Origin: Epiperipatus broadwayi
Taxonomy: Eukaryota; Onychophora; Udeonychophora; Euonychophora; Peripatidae
Direction: 5' to 3'
DNA: 64,000 nt
Assembly (NCBI GenBank): GCA_028023455.1
Contig: JAQFVV010013351.1
Span: 80,001-144,000 of the forward strand
Shown here: one piece after another, positions 1 through 13,469 of the stretch
How the letters are laid out: each line of letters opens with the position of its first letter
How positions within the stretch are numbered: position 1 is the stretch's first letter
Program-made: the position numbers and the translations under genes
Notes under the pieces: generated by a model
What the model saw: the letters and a program-made list of their open reading frames with translations, nothing else
Told to the model about the DNA's origin: nothing
The model's database searches: none

Positions 1-1350
1 GTTTTGGATACTTGGAATCATTCCCATTCAGGTAAGGCATCCCATTGTAAATGGATTTACACCACTATTAGTTTATCACCCTCTGTCAGGTTGTTATTAA
101 TCAAAAATATAAGTTGAAACTTTATAAGTGTTCTCTTGGAGCTTCATTAGTCATACCTTGGAATCATTTCAACCTCACAGATTGGTTTATCATGTTAGCT
201 TGGGGAATATGATTGGGATTGTTGATATATTTCTTTTGGACGTTAATAGATGGTTGAGTTTTGTGATGGATTGCATATTCTTCTATGGAGTACATAACAT
301 CTTCATTATTGTTTTGTTCCATCTGTAGGACTCCCATATCATTTCCTGTTTCATATTGATGTCATTTTTTATTTTTATTTTCCCCCATCCTACTGATAAA
401 TTCCATTATGCAGTTTAGTTTATCAGAAATGGTGTCTTCTTCCATGTCAGACAGCTTAATCTTTTTGAGAGCTTGTGTATGGTTTTCTATCATTTTTTGT
501 CTTTCGCTATTGTAATCATTTTTCAAACCTTTGATCATTTGTTCTATTGTAATAATTTTATTTTCTAGTTGGTCCAATATACTTGACTGATTTTCTAATA
601 ATATTTTGATATTATTCTTAATTTTTTTTTTATATCTCCATCTATCAGGTTTTGTTTCATGCTAAGGCATTGGCAATTTTTTGGGATTTTTTTCCTGGTT
701 ATGTATTTGAGTTTCTTGTTTTTTTTGTGATTACTGATTTCTGCATGGATGTTTTTCATCTTTTTATTCATCTCCCTTTTAGTTTCTTCTTGATTTGTAT
801 ATAATTCATATTGAAAATTATCATATATAATTTTCATTTTCATATGTTTCCTTTTCATTTTATTTTCTAGTTTTGTTTCCATTTTGGTAAACCTTTTCTG
901 AGAGTTACATTTTTTTTTCTATGACCTTTTGGATTTTTATTATTTTGTTATCCATGTCAGTTTGTATCCATGATACCTCATCTTTTAGTTCCATTTTTAC
1001 ACTATCTAATTTTTTTGGATAGTTCACCTGTTATATCAATTTTCATATTATATTTTCAGACATATTTTTCATCTTTGTAGATATATCTTCCATCTTTGTG
1101 GCCATATTTTCTTTCAAATATATTTTCAGGTTTTCCATCTTTGTAGACATATCTGTTTTTCATATCTGTGAACATTTGTTGCACTAATGACGTCCCCCCC
1201 AGATACATCTACTTCCTCTTCCTCATCTATATTATTGAATAAATTATCCCCTGAATTTTCTGTAACTGCTTCAATTTTCATTTCCATTTCTTTATCCATA
1301 TTACTATCAGTTGCAAGCTGAAGTATTTTAGATTGACTTCTTGTAATCAT
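1..1350 (-). pseudogene. degenerate coiled-coil ORF, gag-like, start near 1350
   Basis: Read on the minus strand, the clearest start is near 1350 with the peptide MITRSQSK, a basic opening often seen in retrotransposon Gag proteins. It is followed by an acidic stretch (DEEEEVDVSGG). Downstream, broken frames at 882-595 and 577-362 encode Lys/Glu/Met-rich, heptad-like sequence, and a last open stretch lies at about 340-160. Stops and frameshifts separate the pieces. No zinc knuckle, protease or reverse transcriptase is visible, and the element may continue past the window edge. Similar lysine-rich relics lie at 23990-25720 (minus), 32379-33000 (plus) and 57637-59490 (plus). The gag assignment is inference from composition and starting peptide. 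A decayed host coiled-coil gene is an alternative. Confidence 0.4.
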
Positions 1351-3660
1351 TATTTTTTTTTATTGCTTTACTTAAATTTATTATGGTGTGGATTATTTTA
1401 AGTTTCAAACTATATGAAATTATTTTGTATTATGGTTTCTATTATGGAAGCATTAGTCATTGTTATCATTTTTACTATCATGTCAAGTTATGGTTTCATA
1501 TTCCTAGGGATTGATGTCTTAAATTAGCCTTTTTTATAAACTCCCCATTTTAACTAAAGTTTAGTTATTATATATGATCTATGTTATTTGTGTGTAAAAT
1601 TCTTAGTATCTTTTTGTATTCAAATTCAACTCATCATATGCGAATGAATTTTAAATTATGTTTATGTTTAAACTATAAAATTGAATATTAATAGGCAAAC
1701 ATATCAACCAATCAATATATTTTGCATGTATAATGGATGGTAGTACTGATATACAATTTCAAGTTCAAGTATTATTCATCTCATATGAAACTCATAAGTG
1801 CTAATTGTTTTGAAAACTGTCATCTATATGTAATTTGTGCCCAATGATTGGAAGTGCCAAAGGTAACAGGATGTTTTTTATGTATGTGATCAAATTCCTA
1901 ATGACCTATTGTTTTGGAATGCAAGTGATCCTTACATCAATTTTACCAAGTACAATATGACAACCATCTGATCATGCTTAACATGCTGGTCACCAAATGT
2001 AACAGGACTGTCTAATCATGGTATACACAAAAGTAAGTGACTTCCTTCTGATGAGTAAAAAGGTGTCTTTTTATTATCTACTTTCATGCTGACCTTCTTA
2101 TATTAAATTCATATCTAAGATAGAAGAGAGTAAGTTTTAAATAACTACTGATTCTACTCTTACCATCTACATATTGTAATTTACTCCTGCTATTCTGGAT
2201 TTTGAACTCAGGGAGATGTGATATGTTTCTCAGGTTCAGGGAATATTTGTATCACTGTATTCTTAATATATGTATGATGAGTATGTGCATATTAATAAAA
2301 ATGGATATAGTATATTGTTTACATTAAAATAATAATTGTGATATGTGTGTAAGGATATGAATAAGTAGAATTTAACCACAGAAAAATAAATCAAGAAATG
2401 TGTTTTAGCATTTAAATAAATTTAAAAAACATATTTACAATGACTATTAATATTTGGATAATAAGATTTAAAACAAAGTTGGGAAGATCTCATTTAGACA
2501 TTTGTGGTTATTCTTCATTTGTGGTTATTCTTCATTTATGTTTAGTTTATATCAATGTTTACCATCCTGATCCCATAAAGAATAGCCCATTGTGATTAAC
2601 ATAAACAAGCTTCATATTATATATAACATTATTATAAATATAGTAACTTTTTTACTTATCTTTTTTAAAATCTTAGTTAACGTCATGATGGTCTAATAGA
2701 CCCCCTTGTTATGAATAATGTGTGTGTGATAAAAGAGTTATAAGCTTGAGGCACACATAATAAAAAAGATACACATGGAAAATAAGTTAAATATTTTATT
2801 AGTCATCAGAACAAACTTTAAAGTAAACAATTAACAAATGTTTATGTGTTGTACATATATAAAAGTGTAATTGATAGATATCTTAGGTAGCATCTTACCT
2901 TGTCTCATTTATAATAATTGGATTAGTTCATAGTCCAGGTTGTACCTCATAAATTACCTTTATTATTAATTTTATATATTTTAAATTAAGGTATTCAGCC
3001 CTATATTAAAATAAAGAAAATAAATTATTATATATAACATACATACAATTAATTAGTGATTTTGTCAACTTTATAATTGGGTTTTACAGTTCATATGGAT
3101 AATATTCTGATGGCTTTTTTATAATCCATAGTAGTTTCTTTATGCATGATAATAATTCAAACCTCTGGTTGATTTGTTGACTTTATTAGCTTACAAACTA
3201 GAGTTTTGGAATGATGTGTAAAAAGAGAGAGAATTTGTGATGGTTCATTTGATATTTATTAATCCAGGTGTGGACAGATAGGACAATCCCATATTGGTCT
3301 TGACAATTTCTAGTTCCATGGACAATGACTTTTATCCCATGATGTTCCCCTTTGTTTTCAGCAATGCATCATTATTTTAGTCAATATTTATATAAATATT
3401 TTGTAGTTGATATTATTTGGAGAAGCATCAATATTTTTCTACAACTGCATGTTTCAGATTTAAATCCAGAAATTTATGCTGAGGTATCAATAGTGGGTTT
3501 TTTTTTTTAAGAAAACCAAATGCTTTACTCTGTTCGTAATCAAGTACGATATTGGGAGTTTGAATTGGTTGACACATACCTTCAGATTTTTCTTTTGGGA
3601 ATGATAATTTTTTTTACTCAGGTAAAATAATTTTTTACCTCCTTAAAGAAAATGTTTTTT
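1351..3660. other. AT-rich stretch with no recognised gene
   Basis: I see no open reading frame of note, RNA gene or clear repeat boundary here. There is a short local duplication near 2500-2535 (a tttgtggttattcttcattt unit repeated). Confidence 0.5.
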
Positions 3661-3663
3661 TTA

Positions 3664-3767
<104 letters not shown>

Positions 3768-4087
3768 AGCCAGTTCCATGCTAATTTTTTCACTTTATTG
3801 TTCATGTCAACTTTGGCAACATATTAACATAAACAACTTGTTAAAACAAAATTATAAGCAAAGATAAGAAAATAAACATTGAGTTTTTCTATAATATTAT
3901 ATACATTAATTTTTGTTTTTTGGTTAAGTTCATTTATCAGATCTATTGCATGTCTTGTATGTCATAATATCCATTTAATCAGTTGGGTTTAACTTTTGTT
4001 TTAATGTTTATTTATATTTGGATTTAAATTTTAGGTTGTGAGAACTGGTTTGTTAGTTTAATGTCCTAACATTACCTAATTCTATTA

Positions 4088-4256
4088 TTTACTGAGGCTG
4101 TAACCTCGATAATATTTGTATAAAATGCGATAGTAGGGACCTCTACAGGTGTTTTAACCACAAGCTTACGCTATGGAATAAAAGAGGGGAACACCTGTAG
4201 AGGTCCCTACTATTGCATTTTATATGCATATTATCAAGGTTATAGCCTCAGTAAAT
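4088..4256. mobile_element. palindromic MITE, family M, copy 1
   Basis: Two arms of about 67 bp (4088-4154 and 4190-4256) are near-perfect inverted repeats around a loop of about 35 bp. The outer ends read atttactgaggct and agcctcagtaaat, and the inner ends carry gtagaggtccctacta-type sequence. A second copy lies at 21559-21690. No coding capacity. Size and structure fit a foldback or MITE-type non-autonomous DNA element. The target duplication is unclear at this copy, and I do not recognise the superfamily. Confidence 0.75.
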
Positions 4257-7200
4257 ATTACTTACGTAATCATAATAAATTTATAATTACTTCTAATTCT
4301 ATTATGTGATAAGTAACATTAATAATATGGGCTTGAATTGGGATGTACTGGTTATTGGAGTGTGTGTGTAATAGTCAGGTAAGTATAGCCAGTAAAATTA
4401 ATCTTAAGAAGAAAAACGTGAACACTAACTCGCATGTGTGCAACATCAATATAATCATTACCACAAACAATACAATTCAATCCTCATTATTTGTGCCCCT
4501 GGGATAATTTCCATATGACTACCACATCTGATCTTGTGATATATGCCTTTTTCTTAAATCCCATTGAAGTCAGGGAGATGCAAGAGACTCTTAAAACTAA
4601 CAAATTCTAATTGTGATAAACAATACACAAATGGGAGCACTAATGTGCATATATTTATTAGTAACAATAAAAACAAAATAGTATAAAGTCAATTAAAAGT
4701 TCTTATGTCTAGATTTAAACCTAAGATTCTATTGCATTTCTTATAGGTTAAAATTGAATTAGCAACTGAATAGCTTATTTATTGGTAACTTACATACCAT
4801 ACAGAGACTACAGACCTCACATGTTTTATTCAGTTTGGATAATGTACAATGATATAACTATTCATCATTTCTTAATTAAGCAGTGTGTAGCTGAAAGTAT
4901 ATATTTTATATTAAAATTACAATTATCAATATATAAATGCCAATGACTTAGAATTATGACTGATTATACCATTGTAAGATTGAGCTTAAAAATGCATTAA
5001 AAATACTGAACTAGGTTATGCATAAATGAAATTATGTCCAATAAAACAGAGATGGGGTATGCCCACTTTTGCTAGGCCAAAGCAGGAATGAATGTCTGCT
5101 CCTATAATCAGTAATGAGAGTTTCACTATCACTCAGAAAACTTATCTGCACTGATACTAATATTAATGATAACTGTGAAGATTATTTGAATATCTAATAT
5201 AAGAAATGTGTCCACATTGGTCTAAACATATCCAGAGAGCAATTGGCCAATCAGTTTTTCACAATGCAGGATTGAATATCTGCATGAGGAGCAAAGTACA
5301 AATTAATCAAAATATATAAATAATCCAGCAATGCAATTTAATGTAAAATAAATAGCAATATATAATTCTCAATTACAAAAACCAGAGAAATAAACAAGCA
5401 TAAGAAGCCACTTTACAAATTTGAACAAGCAATCATATATTCCTTTGCTTGGCTGAATTAAGGCCCAATCGATTCATACTATATAAATACTTAAATATCA
5501 ATAAAAGATTTGAATAATCCTTTTCTAATTCAAGGTCCATCCTAGATATCATACTCACGCATGTTAAAAAATATAATAACCATATAGTAGCTCAAGAGTT
5601 CTGTGATTTAGATATATAATTGTAGTGAAACCTATATGAGGTAAACATGAATTAAATGGCGTTTATATATTTGTCTCTTCAAAAAATATATAAATTAATC
5701 TAATTTTTATATTGTTTTTAAAACTAGTTCAACTTATTTTTATATGTTTTTAAAAAAACATGGTTTTTTAATCTCGATAATTGTAAGAATAAACTTTTAT
5801 TTGAAACACATGAGAATGATTATATTTTTAGAAGAACAAAATCTTTGAATCAGTTGAAGAAATGGGGATTGAAACACCTCAACACTTTTGACTAATTACC
5901 TTTGTTTTCCTGGGGGGAGGGGTATGATTCTTGGAATTTAAAAATAAAAATGTATTTACGAAGTAGCCCTTCATCTACTGATCACTTGAATAGTAAAAGT
6001 AGAACATATGTATGACTTATGAATGAATGCATCTAGCAATATATATATATATATATAACATTAAATAAAACATAATATTAAAGAAAATATAACAAAAAAA
6101 AATAATCCAAGCAAAAGGGAAACATCTGGCAAGAGTTCAATATTTCTGTGATTACCTTCACGAAGGATTTTTTTTAAAAATATAGCAAGGTATGAAGTGC
6201 AGCATGTAGATATAATGATGTGGAACTTTTGTGGTACAATTCACATTTATTGAATTCTGGATGACCAGTTTTTTGGATAGTTATTTAATTCAGAAAACAG
6301 GCTTGGTTTTTCACAATAGCATATGACTGTGGTTAACATAATTGATTAGGCAGCTTATTACTTGCACAAAGGCATGGAAAGTTAGCAGGTTAAATTTATT
6401 TATGATGGCAGGAACACTGGCAGAAGTACAATAGTCAGCATACTTCAAATGCATAGCAGTTCACAGACTACATCAGGTTTCCAAAACTCACTGTACCCTG
6501 GTATGCTTAAGGGAAAGTGGACATAAGCTACTACTCACAGGATAGCATTATATGTGGCTTCTAGTGATTAAATGATGGATAAGCTTCTTAAAACTTGGTG
6601 GATGGAGATCTTGTTGATTCTCTTCAATAATTTTCTAACAAATAATAATCTTGATTTAGCATCCAGATTAGTTTTAATTTAAAAAAATGCTGATAATAAT
6701 TTGATCAGCTTGACAACAATTTAATTCTATAAATTCTTAATTTTTTAATTACCAATTTTTTTCCAAATTCCATGTACCTTTGGTTTGCTTGCATTCCTTC
6801 CAGTAATTAAGCATAAGGCCAAATATTGTTAACACTTTGTTTTAAATAAATAATACGAAGAAAATTGTACTTTTTATTAATTAGTTTTAATAACAAAACT
6901 ACCAGTGTCTTGTAATTAACCCTCTTTCACAAATTTTATTAAAATATAATTTTAAAAAATTTTAAGAAGCTTAAATTTTAATTATTTAGATTTTTTTAGA
7001 AGAATTTTGAAGAATATGCCTGCATTTATTCTTATAAGCTTTTAATACATTTTTTAATAAAATAAAATTTAAAATATCATATAACTGATTTTAAAATATT
7101 TAGATACAAATTGGTATGAAACATTATATAACTTAAATAAAAAACGATTGAATTTCATCAGGCAATAATAAGAAAAAACAAAATTCAAAAAATACCTAAT

Positions 7201-7640
7201 AAAATATGATCAAACATTTTAATATATAAAGCTAATAAACTTCCTTGAGTGAGTGACAGTATACATGTGTCCATAAGCATTTTATTATAAGAAAATTGTA
7301 TTTATCAAAGAAATCAAATCTTATTTAAATCCCAGGATTAAATTAAAGCATTGTACCATTTTATTCTTGATTTTTCTGATAACCATATGATAATGTATAT
7401 AATTATATGTTCATAGGTCATAAAAGTAGATCAATTTTTTTTCATTTACTTCAATTTTAGTTTTTAGTAATATATATATATATATATGTTGATATGAAGA
7501 TTTTCATAAGTTGAGACATATAAAAACATATTTTACTTGTTCATCCGTGTTAAACTCAGATGAACTCGCAAAATATGTCTTACATATATATATATATATG
7601 TGTATGTGTGTGTGTGTATGTATCAAATTTATTCATGTAG
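4257..7640. other. AT-rich intron/intergenic DNA upstream of Ig exon 1
   Basis: No supported gene. Short (TA)n runs occur near 6037-6057, 7468-7487 and 7585-7600, the last followed by a TG run. The sequence just before 7641 ends in ttcatgtag, used as the acceptor of the Ig exon. Confidence 0.5.
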
Positions 7641-7928
7641 GTCAACCTAAACTATATGCTAACAACATGCAAATTCATGGAAGTTTCTTGTTTACTCCCA
7701 ATAAATCAGTAGAAATTTCATGCGTACACCAAGGTACCCGATATGCATTGTTAAATTTAACATTTTGTAAAAATAATATAGTGACAACACACCAAGTAAA
7801 AACTGGGAACTATTACTTTCAAAAACTTAACCTAATTAACACATGTACAAATGAAGATAATAACAAAAAACTACAATGCAATAGCAACAAAACCAAACAA
7901 GTTTCAACAGTAAATCTTCTTGCATTAG
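7641..7928 (+). CDS. Ig-like domain exon 1 (internal exon, phase 1-1)
   Basis: A 288-bp exon, 96 codons, bounded by an acceptor ending ttcatgtag and a donor gtaag at 7929. Both junctions fall after the first base of a codon, the 1-1 phase typical of extracellular Ig-domain exons. The peptide has a B-strand-like cysteine (VEISC near residue 29) and a later LQCN cysteine, four cysteines in all, and sequons NKS, NLT and NKT. The canonical Trp of strand C is not evident, so the fold call is less secure than for the second exon. It probably encodes an extracellular, glycosylated domain of a multi-Ig surface or secreted protein. Flanking exons are not recognisable. A PLE palindrome begins about 65 bp after the donor. 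Confidence 0.6.
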
Positions 7929-7933
7929 GTAAG

Positions 7934-7988
<55 letters not shown>
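7934..7988. repeat. (TA)n(TG)n microsatellite at PLE edge
   Basis: About 40 bases of TA repeat then a short TG run, between the donor of the Ig exon and the left end of the PLE palindrome. A TA run also adjoins the right end (12391-12421), a common setting for PLE insertions. Confidence 0.9.
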
Positions 7989-8097
7989 AATTATATAACT
8001 GAATATTTGTAACAGTAACTAAATAATTAAAAATTTTATCCACTTAGGAGCGCTTTTGATTATCCCAGTAATCTGTGTCAACTAAAGCTTTGACATG

Positions 8098-10090
8098 CTA
8101 ACTTTCCCACAAATCTGTGATCTTAACGTTTGCTGCTTGCCTATTAATTAAGTCATGTTTATATTTGTATATTAGCATAGCTTCCTTTATTTTTCTTTTA
8201 TTATTATTTTTTTCAATTTGCCATATTTTTACATTGTTAAAATTGAAGTCAAAACCATAAATACATGATTTATTATGGTTGTAAAAAACAGATGCTAAAA
8301 TATTATTATCTACTATGCAATTTTGTTTCAATTTCTGAACATGTTTTAATAATAGCAAGTGTTCTTTAGTTCTTTTTTCCAACATACATCTAGATTCACC
8401 TATATATCCATTGCCACATCTACATATCCATTTATAAATGACAAAATTTTTATTTATAAATGAAATTTTATCTTTGGAGTTATTTATTAATTTGTTTAAT
8501 GTAGGAGGTGTGTAAAAGGCAATATCACATATATCTTTATAAATTTTCCTTATAAACCATACTTGATCATTTGAAATATATGGGATTGATATCCATATTT
8601 TTTATTAGCAGGAGAATCAATATTATTATTAAAATTTTTATTTTTATATTTTGTATTAAAATCTCTAATAACATTATATATGTGATTATAACTGTAGCCA
8701 ACATTTAACAATTCATTCGAATATATTTCAATATTTTTGCCTTTATCTAATGAATATTTGTAAAGACTATATTTCTGAATAAGAAAGACTTCAAACCTGC
8801 CATTTTGTGTGAAATTGGCACTTTTGATTTATATGGAATATAACCTCTTTTTACTATTGGTTTAATGGTCATACAGTAATCCAACATGCATTGATTTCTA
8901 GTTATTTTAAAATCAAGAAATTGAATGCACATTAAATCTTCATCTGTTTTTATCCATCTTAGGCCTTTCAAACCATTTAATTCTTTAAAAAACTCATTAA
9001 TTGTATTTGGTTTACCACATACAAAAACATCATCAACATATCGATAATATAGAGTAATATTTTTTTGATAATATTCCTTTTTCAAAATATTTTCTTCATA
9101 TGGAGAAATTATAAAATTACATATTTCAGCAACAGTAGGTAAACCCATGAGCCATCCATTACACATTTTATAAAAATCCTTATTAAAAAACTACATAAAT
9201 ATTTTTTATCAATAATATTTAATGTTTCAATTATAAACTTTACTATTTTCACGTTAACATTTTTTAAACTTAATGCATTGGAAATAATTTTGAAAGATGC
9301 CAATCGATCAATTGATCCATACATTTCACTAACATCTCGAGTACATATAACATCATTAACATCGATCTTAACGTTATGGATTTTATTAACAAAATCAAAT
9401 GAAGAACATATTGTATATTTACCAAAGCCAAGAATATATTGTACCATTTTCTCAATTAAACAACAAGTTTCATAATAAAACGCCCCCCCCCCCCCACAAT
9501 CAATCATTAAACGCAATGATTCATTTTCTTTATGTAGTTTTGTATTTGAAAAAATCTTAGGACATATTGCAGCAGAAGGGTAGATTTTATAATAAGTACT
9601 ATTATTAATCGCTTTATTTTTGGCTTTTTTAAAAATGTTATTAATAAATTGAATACGTAAATTTTCTATATTTACTTTATCAATTTTCATAAAGTTAAGA
9701 TTCTTCATTTGAGTTAATTTGACTTCATAATCAGATTTTAATAACAAATACATTCTAAAGCCTTTGATCTCTTTTATACAAATTAAATTATCTCAGATGT
9801 AAATTTTTTAAATTTAGAAATTTGTATGTTCCAATCGTAATCCATTTTATAATTAAACTTTTTTTTTTTACTTTTTTTACTAAATCATTACAAACTTTTA
9901 AATCAGATTTAATTTTGCTTCAGGAATTTTCAACCGAAGATTTCAATTCTAGATCACTGTCTTCTCACTGACTGCCAACATATTTTGCACCAAGATTTAA
10001 TATATGTTTTTGTTGAAAATCGAGATCCATATTCGACAAATTAATGTAATTATCTTGAGATTGATTTTTAAGGCTCTTATAATACAAAAA
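8098..10090 (-). pseudogene. PLE-1 left copy: RT and GIY-YIG endonuclease, broken
   Basis: The RT begins in the frame ending at 9109, with a region carrying SAAICPKIFSNTKLHKE. It continues after a frameshift near 9170 with GLPTVAEICN (the Gly-Pro RT motif) and the catalytic YRYVDDVFVC at about 9030-9060. The C-terminal endonuclease has a Cys-rich KWICRCGNGYIGES followed by LEKRTKEHL, the PLE-type GIY-YIG signature, and ends near 8098. A C-tract near 9482 in the RT region is a further likely frameshift source. In life such proteins prime reverse transcription at a nicked target. This copy cannot make an intact product. Confidence 0.85.
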
Positions 10091-10136
10091 GTTGATTTGT
10101 TATATGAAAATGATTGTATTATGAAGTGTAATTTCC

Positions 10137-12287
10137 ATGTGCAAATGTTTAATATTTGATAAAAGGCAATATTTAAAAAGTTTAAATTATTTAATTGACT
10201 TAAATAACCGAGGTGATTGGTTTAATTTTAAAAGTAACTGTCAAATGTTATTTAATCGACATTATGAAAAAATGTGTATGAAATTTGATAGAAAAATCAA
10301 CTTTTTGTATTATAACAGCCTTAAATGTCAATCTCAAGATAATTACGTTAATTTTTTGAATATGGATCTCTAGTTTCAACAAAAACATATATTAAATCTT
10401 GGTGCAAAATATGTTGGCAGTCAGTGGGAAGACAATGATCTAGAATTGAAATCTTTGGTAGAAAATTCTTTAAGCAGAATTAAATCTGATTTAAAAGTTT
10501 GCTATGATTTAGTAAAAAAAGTGAAAGAAAAAAACTTTAATTATAAAACGGATTACGATTGGTACGTACAAATATCTAAATTTAAAAAATTTACATCTGA
10601 GAATAATTTAATTTGTATAAAAGAGGACAAGGGACTTAGAATGTGTTTGTTATTAAAATCTGATTATGAAGACAAAGTAATTACTCAAATGAAGAATCTT
10701 AACTTTATGAAAGTTGATAAAGTAAATATAGAAAATTTACGTATTCAATTTATTAATAACATTTTTAAAAAAAGCCAAAAATAAAGTGATTGATAATAGT
10801 ACTTATTATAATATTTAACCTTCTGCTGCAATATATTCTAAGATTTTTTCAAATATAAAACTACATGAAGAAAACGAATCATTGCATTTAATGATTGATA
10901 TTGGGGGTGGGCGTTTTATTATGAAACTTGTTCAATTGAGAAAATACTACAAGAAATTCTTGATTTTGGTAAATATACATGTTTTTCATTTGATTTTGTT
11001 AATAAAATCTATAATGTTAAGATCGATGTTAATGATGTTATATGTACTCTAGATGTTAGTGAAATGTATGGATCAATTGATGGATTGGTATCTATCGAAA
11101 TTATTTCCAACTTATTAAATTTAAAAAATGTTAATGTGAAAATAATAAATTTTATAATTGAAACATTAAATTTTATTGATAAAAATATTTATGCAGTTTT
11201 TAATAAAGATTTTTATAAAATGTGTAACTGATGGCCCATGGGATTATCTACTGTTGCTCAAATATGTAATTTTATAATTTCTACATATGAAGAAAATATT
11301 TTGAAAAAGGAATATTATCAAAAAAATATTACTGTATATTATTGATATGTTGATGATGTTTTTTTATGTGGTAAAAAAAATACAATTAATAAGTTGTTTA
11401 AAGAATTAAATGGTTTGAAAGGCCTAAGATGGATAAAAACAGATAAAGATTTAATGTGTGCTCAGTTTCTTGATCTTAAAATAACTAGAAATCAATGCAT
11501 GCTGGATTACTGTATGACCATTAAACCAATAGTAAAAAGAGGTTATATTCCATATAAATTAAAAGTGCCAATGTCACTCAAAATGGCAGGTTTGAAGTCC
11601 TTCTTATTAAGAAATAATAGACATTGCAAATATTCATCAGATAAAGGCAAAAATATTGAAATATATTCGAATGAATTGTTAAATGTTGGCTACAGTTATA
11701 ATCACATATATAATGTTATTAGAGATTTTAATACAAAATATAAAAATAAAAATTTTAATAATAATATTGATTCTCCTGCTAATAAAAAAATATGGATATC
11801 AATCCCATATATTTCAAATGATCAAGTAAAGTTTATAAGGAAAATTTATAAAGATATATGTGATATTGCATTTTACACACCCCCTACATTAAACAAATTA
11901 ATAAATAACTCCAAAGATAAAACTTCATTTATAAATAAAAATTGTGTCATTTATAAATGGATATGTAGGTGTGGCAGTGGATATATAGGTGAATCTAGAT
12001 GTACATTGGAAAAAAGAACTAAAGAACACTTGCTATTATTAAAATGTGTTCAGAAATCAAAACAAAATTGCATAGTAGATAATAATATTTCAGCATCTGT
12101 TTTTTACAACCATAATAAATCATGTGTTTATGGTTTTGACTTCAATTTTAACTGTGTAAAAATATTGCAAATTGAAAAAAATAATAAAAGAAAAATAAAG
12201 GAAGCTATGCTAATATACAAATATAAACATGACTTAATTAACAGGAAAGCAGCAAACATTAAGATCATGGAATTGTGGGAAAGTTAG
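10137..12287 (+). pseudogene. PLE-1 right copy: RT and GIY-YIG endonuclease, broken
   Basis: N-terminal pieces at 10137-10373 and 10446-10784 carry a long basic region before the RT. The RT core follows through several frameshifts: the YVDD box is preserved at about 11344-11360 but an in-frame TGA precedes it. The longest intact piece, 11394-12287, covers the end of the RT thumb and the whole endonuclease, with KWICRCGSGYIGES and the downstream EKRTKEHLLLL. The C-terminus ends in IKEAMLIYKYKHDLINR, as in other PLEs. Better preserved at its 3' end than the left copy. Confidence 0.87.
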
Positions 12288-12389
12288 CATTTCAAAGCCT
12301 TAGTTGACACAGATTATTGGGATAATCGAAAGTGCTCCCAAGTGGATAAAAATTTTAATTATTTAGTTACTGTATTTACAAATATTCAG

Positions 12390-12424
<35 letters not shown>

Positions 12425-12800
12425 TACTATATGTATATGTACAATATATATATATATTATGTGTAGACTCACTTATTATTTAAAAGCAGTAAAAATTGCA
12501 TAATCATAGCTCAATTTTCCTATCCATTTGTTAACAAAATTTATGATAATATATCAGCCATTTATCCCCCTCACTATTTATATTCATTTTGTATTATTTT
12601 AATATATTTGTTAATTATATTATGTTTTATGCTACTTTGCAATTTAAAAATGCAAGTTAGTTGTTAATAAAAATTCAAATTTCAAAAACTGAATAATGTT
12701 AATAAAATCAAATCAGATATCACATAATCTAGTTTAATAAGTTTGTATTTACAAATGTTATATATAGAGCTCACAAAACAAGCTTTTAACATGTTTTGTA

Positions 12801-12862
12801 GAATATCCCCAACTCAGACCAGTTTCTGCTACTGGCATTCTCAATGAGGTGCTAGGATATTC
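12801..12862 (-). ncRNA. hammerhead ribozyme motif, R1 left arm, core partly decayed
   Basis: On the minus strand the outer helix-I strands gaatatcc and ggatattc pair over 8 bp, with an inner ctca:tgag pairing. Helix II is tgc-cagta-gca, followed by GAAAC, a very short helix III and a GTC cleavage triplet before tgag. The CUGANGA box reads ttgagaa, with two substitutions, so activity is unlikely. The right arm supplies the intact version of that box. Confidence 0.6.
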
Positions 12863-13280
12863 AATCAATAGATTAAAAATACCAGGTCAAGCCCAGCACA
12901 TTATCTAATGGATAACTATTAAGTAGAAAATTCTGAAAAATTCAGACATCCATATGTCTTCCAATCCATCTATCTAACTTAAATAGCCATATGGGACTGA
13001 ACAAAGTTCAGAAACACCATATATTAAGAGCTTTAGCAATATAAAATCACCAACACCATTTTATAATTTTATTTTTTTGCTATGATTACTTTGGCGATTT
13101 TATATTGCTAAAGCTGTTAATATATGGTGTATCTGAACATAGTTCAGTCCCATATGGCTATTTAAGTTAGATAGCTAGATTGGAAGCCATATGGATGTCT
13201 GAAATTTTCAGATTTTCTACTTGATAGTTATCCATTAGATATAGTGCTGGGCTTGTCCTGGTATTTTTAATCTAATTATT

Positions 13281-13342
13281 GAATATCCTAGCACATCACT
13301 GAGGATGCCAGTAGCAGAATCCAGTCTGAGTTGGGGATATTC
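13281..13342 (+). ncRNA. hammerhead ribozyme motif, R1 right arm
   Basis: Helix I pairs gaatatcc (13281-13288) with ggatattc (13335-13342), with an internal loop. The CUGANGA box is intact (ctgagga), and helix II is tgc-cagta-gca. The GAAA box reads gaat here, one substitution. Helix III is too short to act well as a monomer, and the cleavage triplet is GTC. Reading both arms together shows the ancestral motif. Confidence 0.6.
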
Positions 13343-13371
13343 TACACTTGTCAAAAGCTTGTTTTGCAAGA

Positions 13372-13442
13372 TATATATATATATATATATATATATTGAA
13401 ATGTTTTGCAAGATATATATATATATATATATATATATTGAA
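13372..13442. repeat. (TA)n with 43-bp tandem duplication
   Basis: The unit tattgaaatgttttgcaag plus a TA run occurs twice in tandem at the right edge of R1, the first copy overlapping the palindrome end. Confidence 0.85.
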
Positions 13443-13469
13443 ATAGCAAATCATATATCATATAACTTG

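Larger units (their letters stand above)
7994..12394. mobile_element. head-to-head inverted pair of Penelope-like elements (PLE-1)
   Basis: Two copies of one PLE lie in opposite orientation with their 3' ends outward, giving a palindrome of about 4.4 kb. The outer ends read tataactgaatatttg (7994 on) and its complement (to 12394). The left copy (minus) starts near 10104. The right copy (plus) extends further 5', so about 190 bp around 10105-10295 are single-copy. Both encode RT plus a GIY-YIG endonuclease, and both carry stops and frameshifts. PLEs are known for complex tandem and inverted arrangements. I see no target duplication because both ends lie in TA repeats. Confidence 0.85.
12735..13371. 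mobile_element. palindromic hammerhead-ribozyme repeat R1
   Basis: Arms of about 290 bp mirror each other around 13072, from about 12773 to 13371, preceded by an asymmetric leader (tttgtatttacaaatg) shared with R2 and R3. Each arm holds a hammerhead-like motif pointing outward. Shared blocks such as catatggctatttaagttag and gatgtctgaa link it to R2, R3 and the R4 array. No coding capacity. The structure resembles the HHR-bearing non-coding repeats of animals called retrozymes. This classification is inference. Confidence 0.7.
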
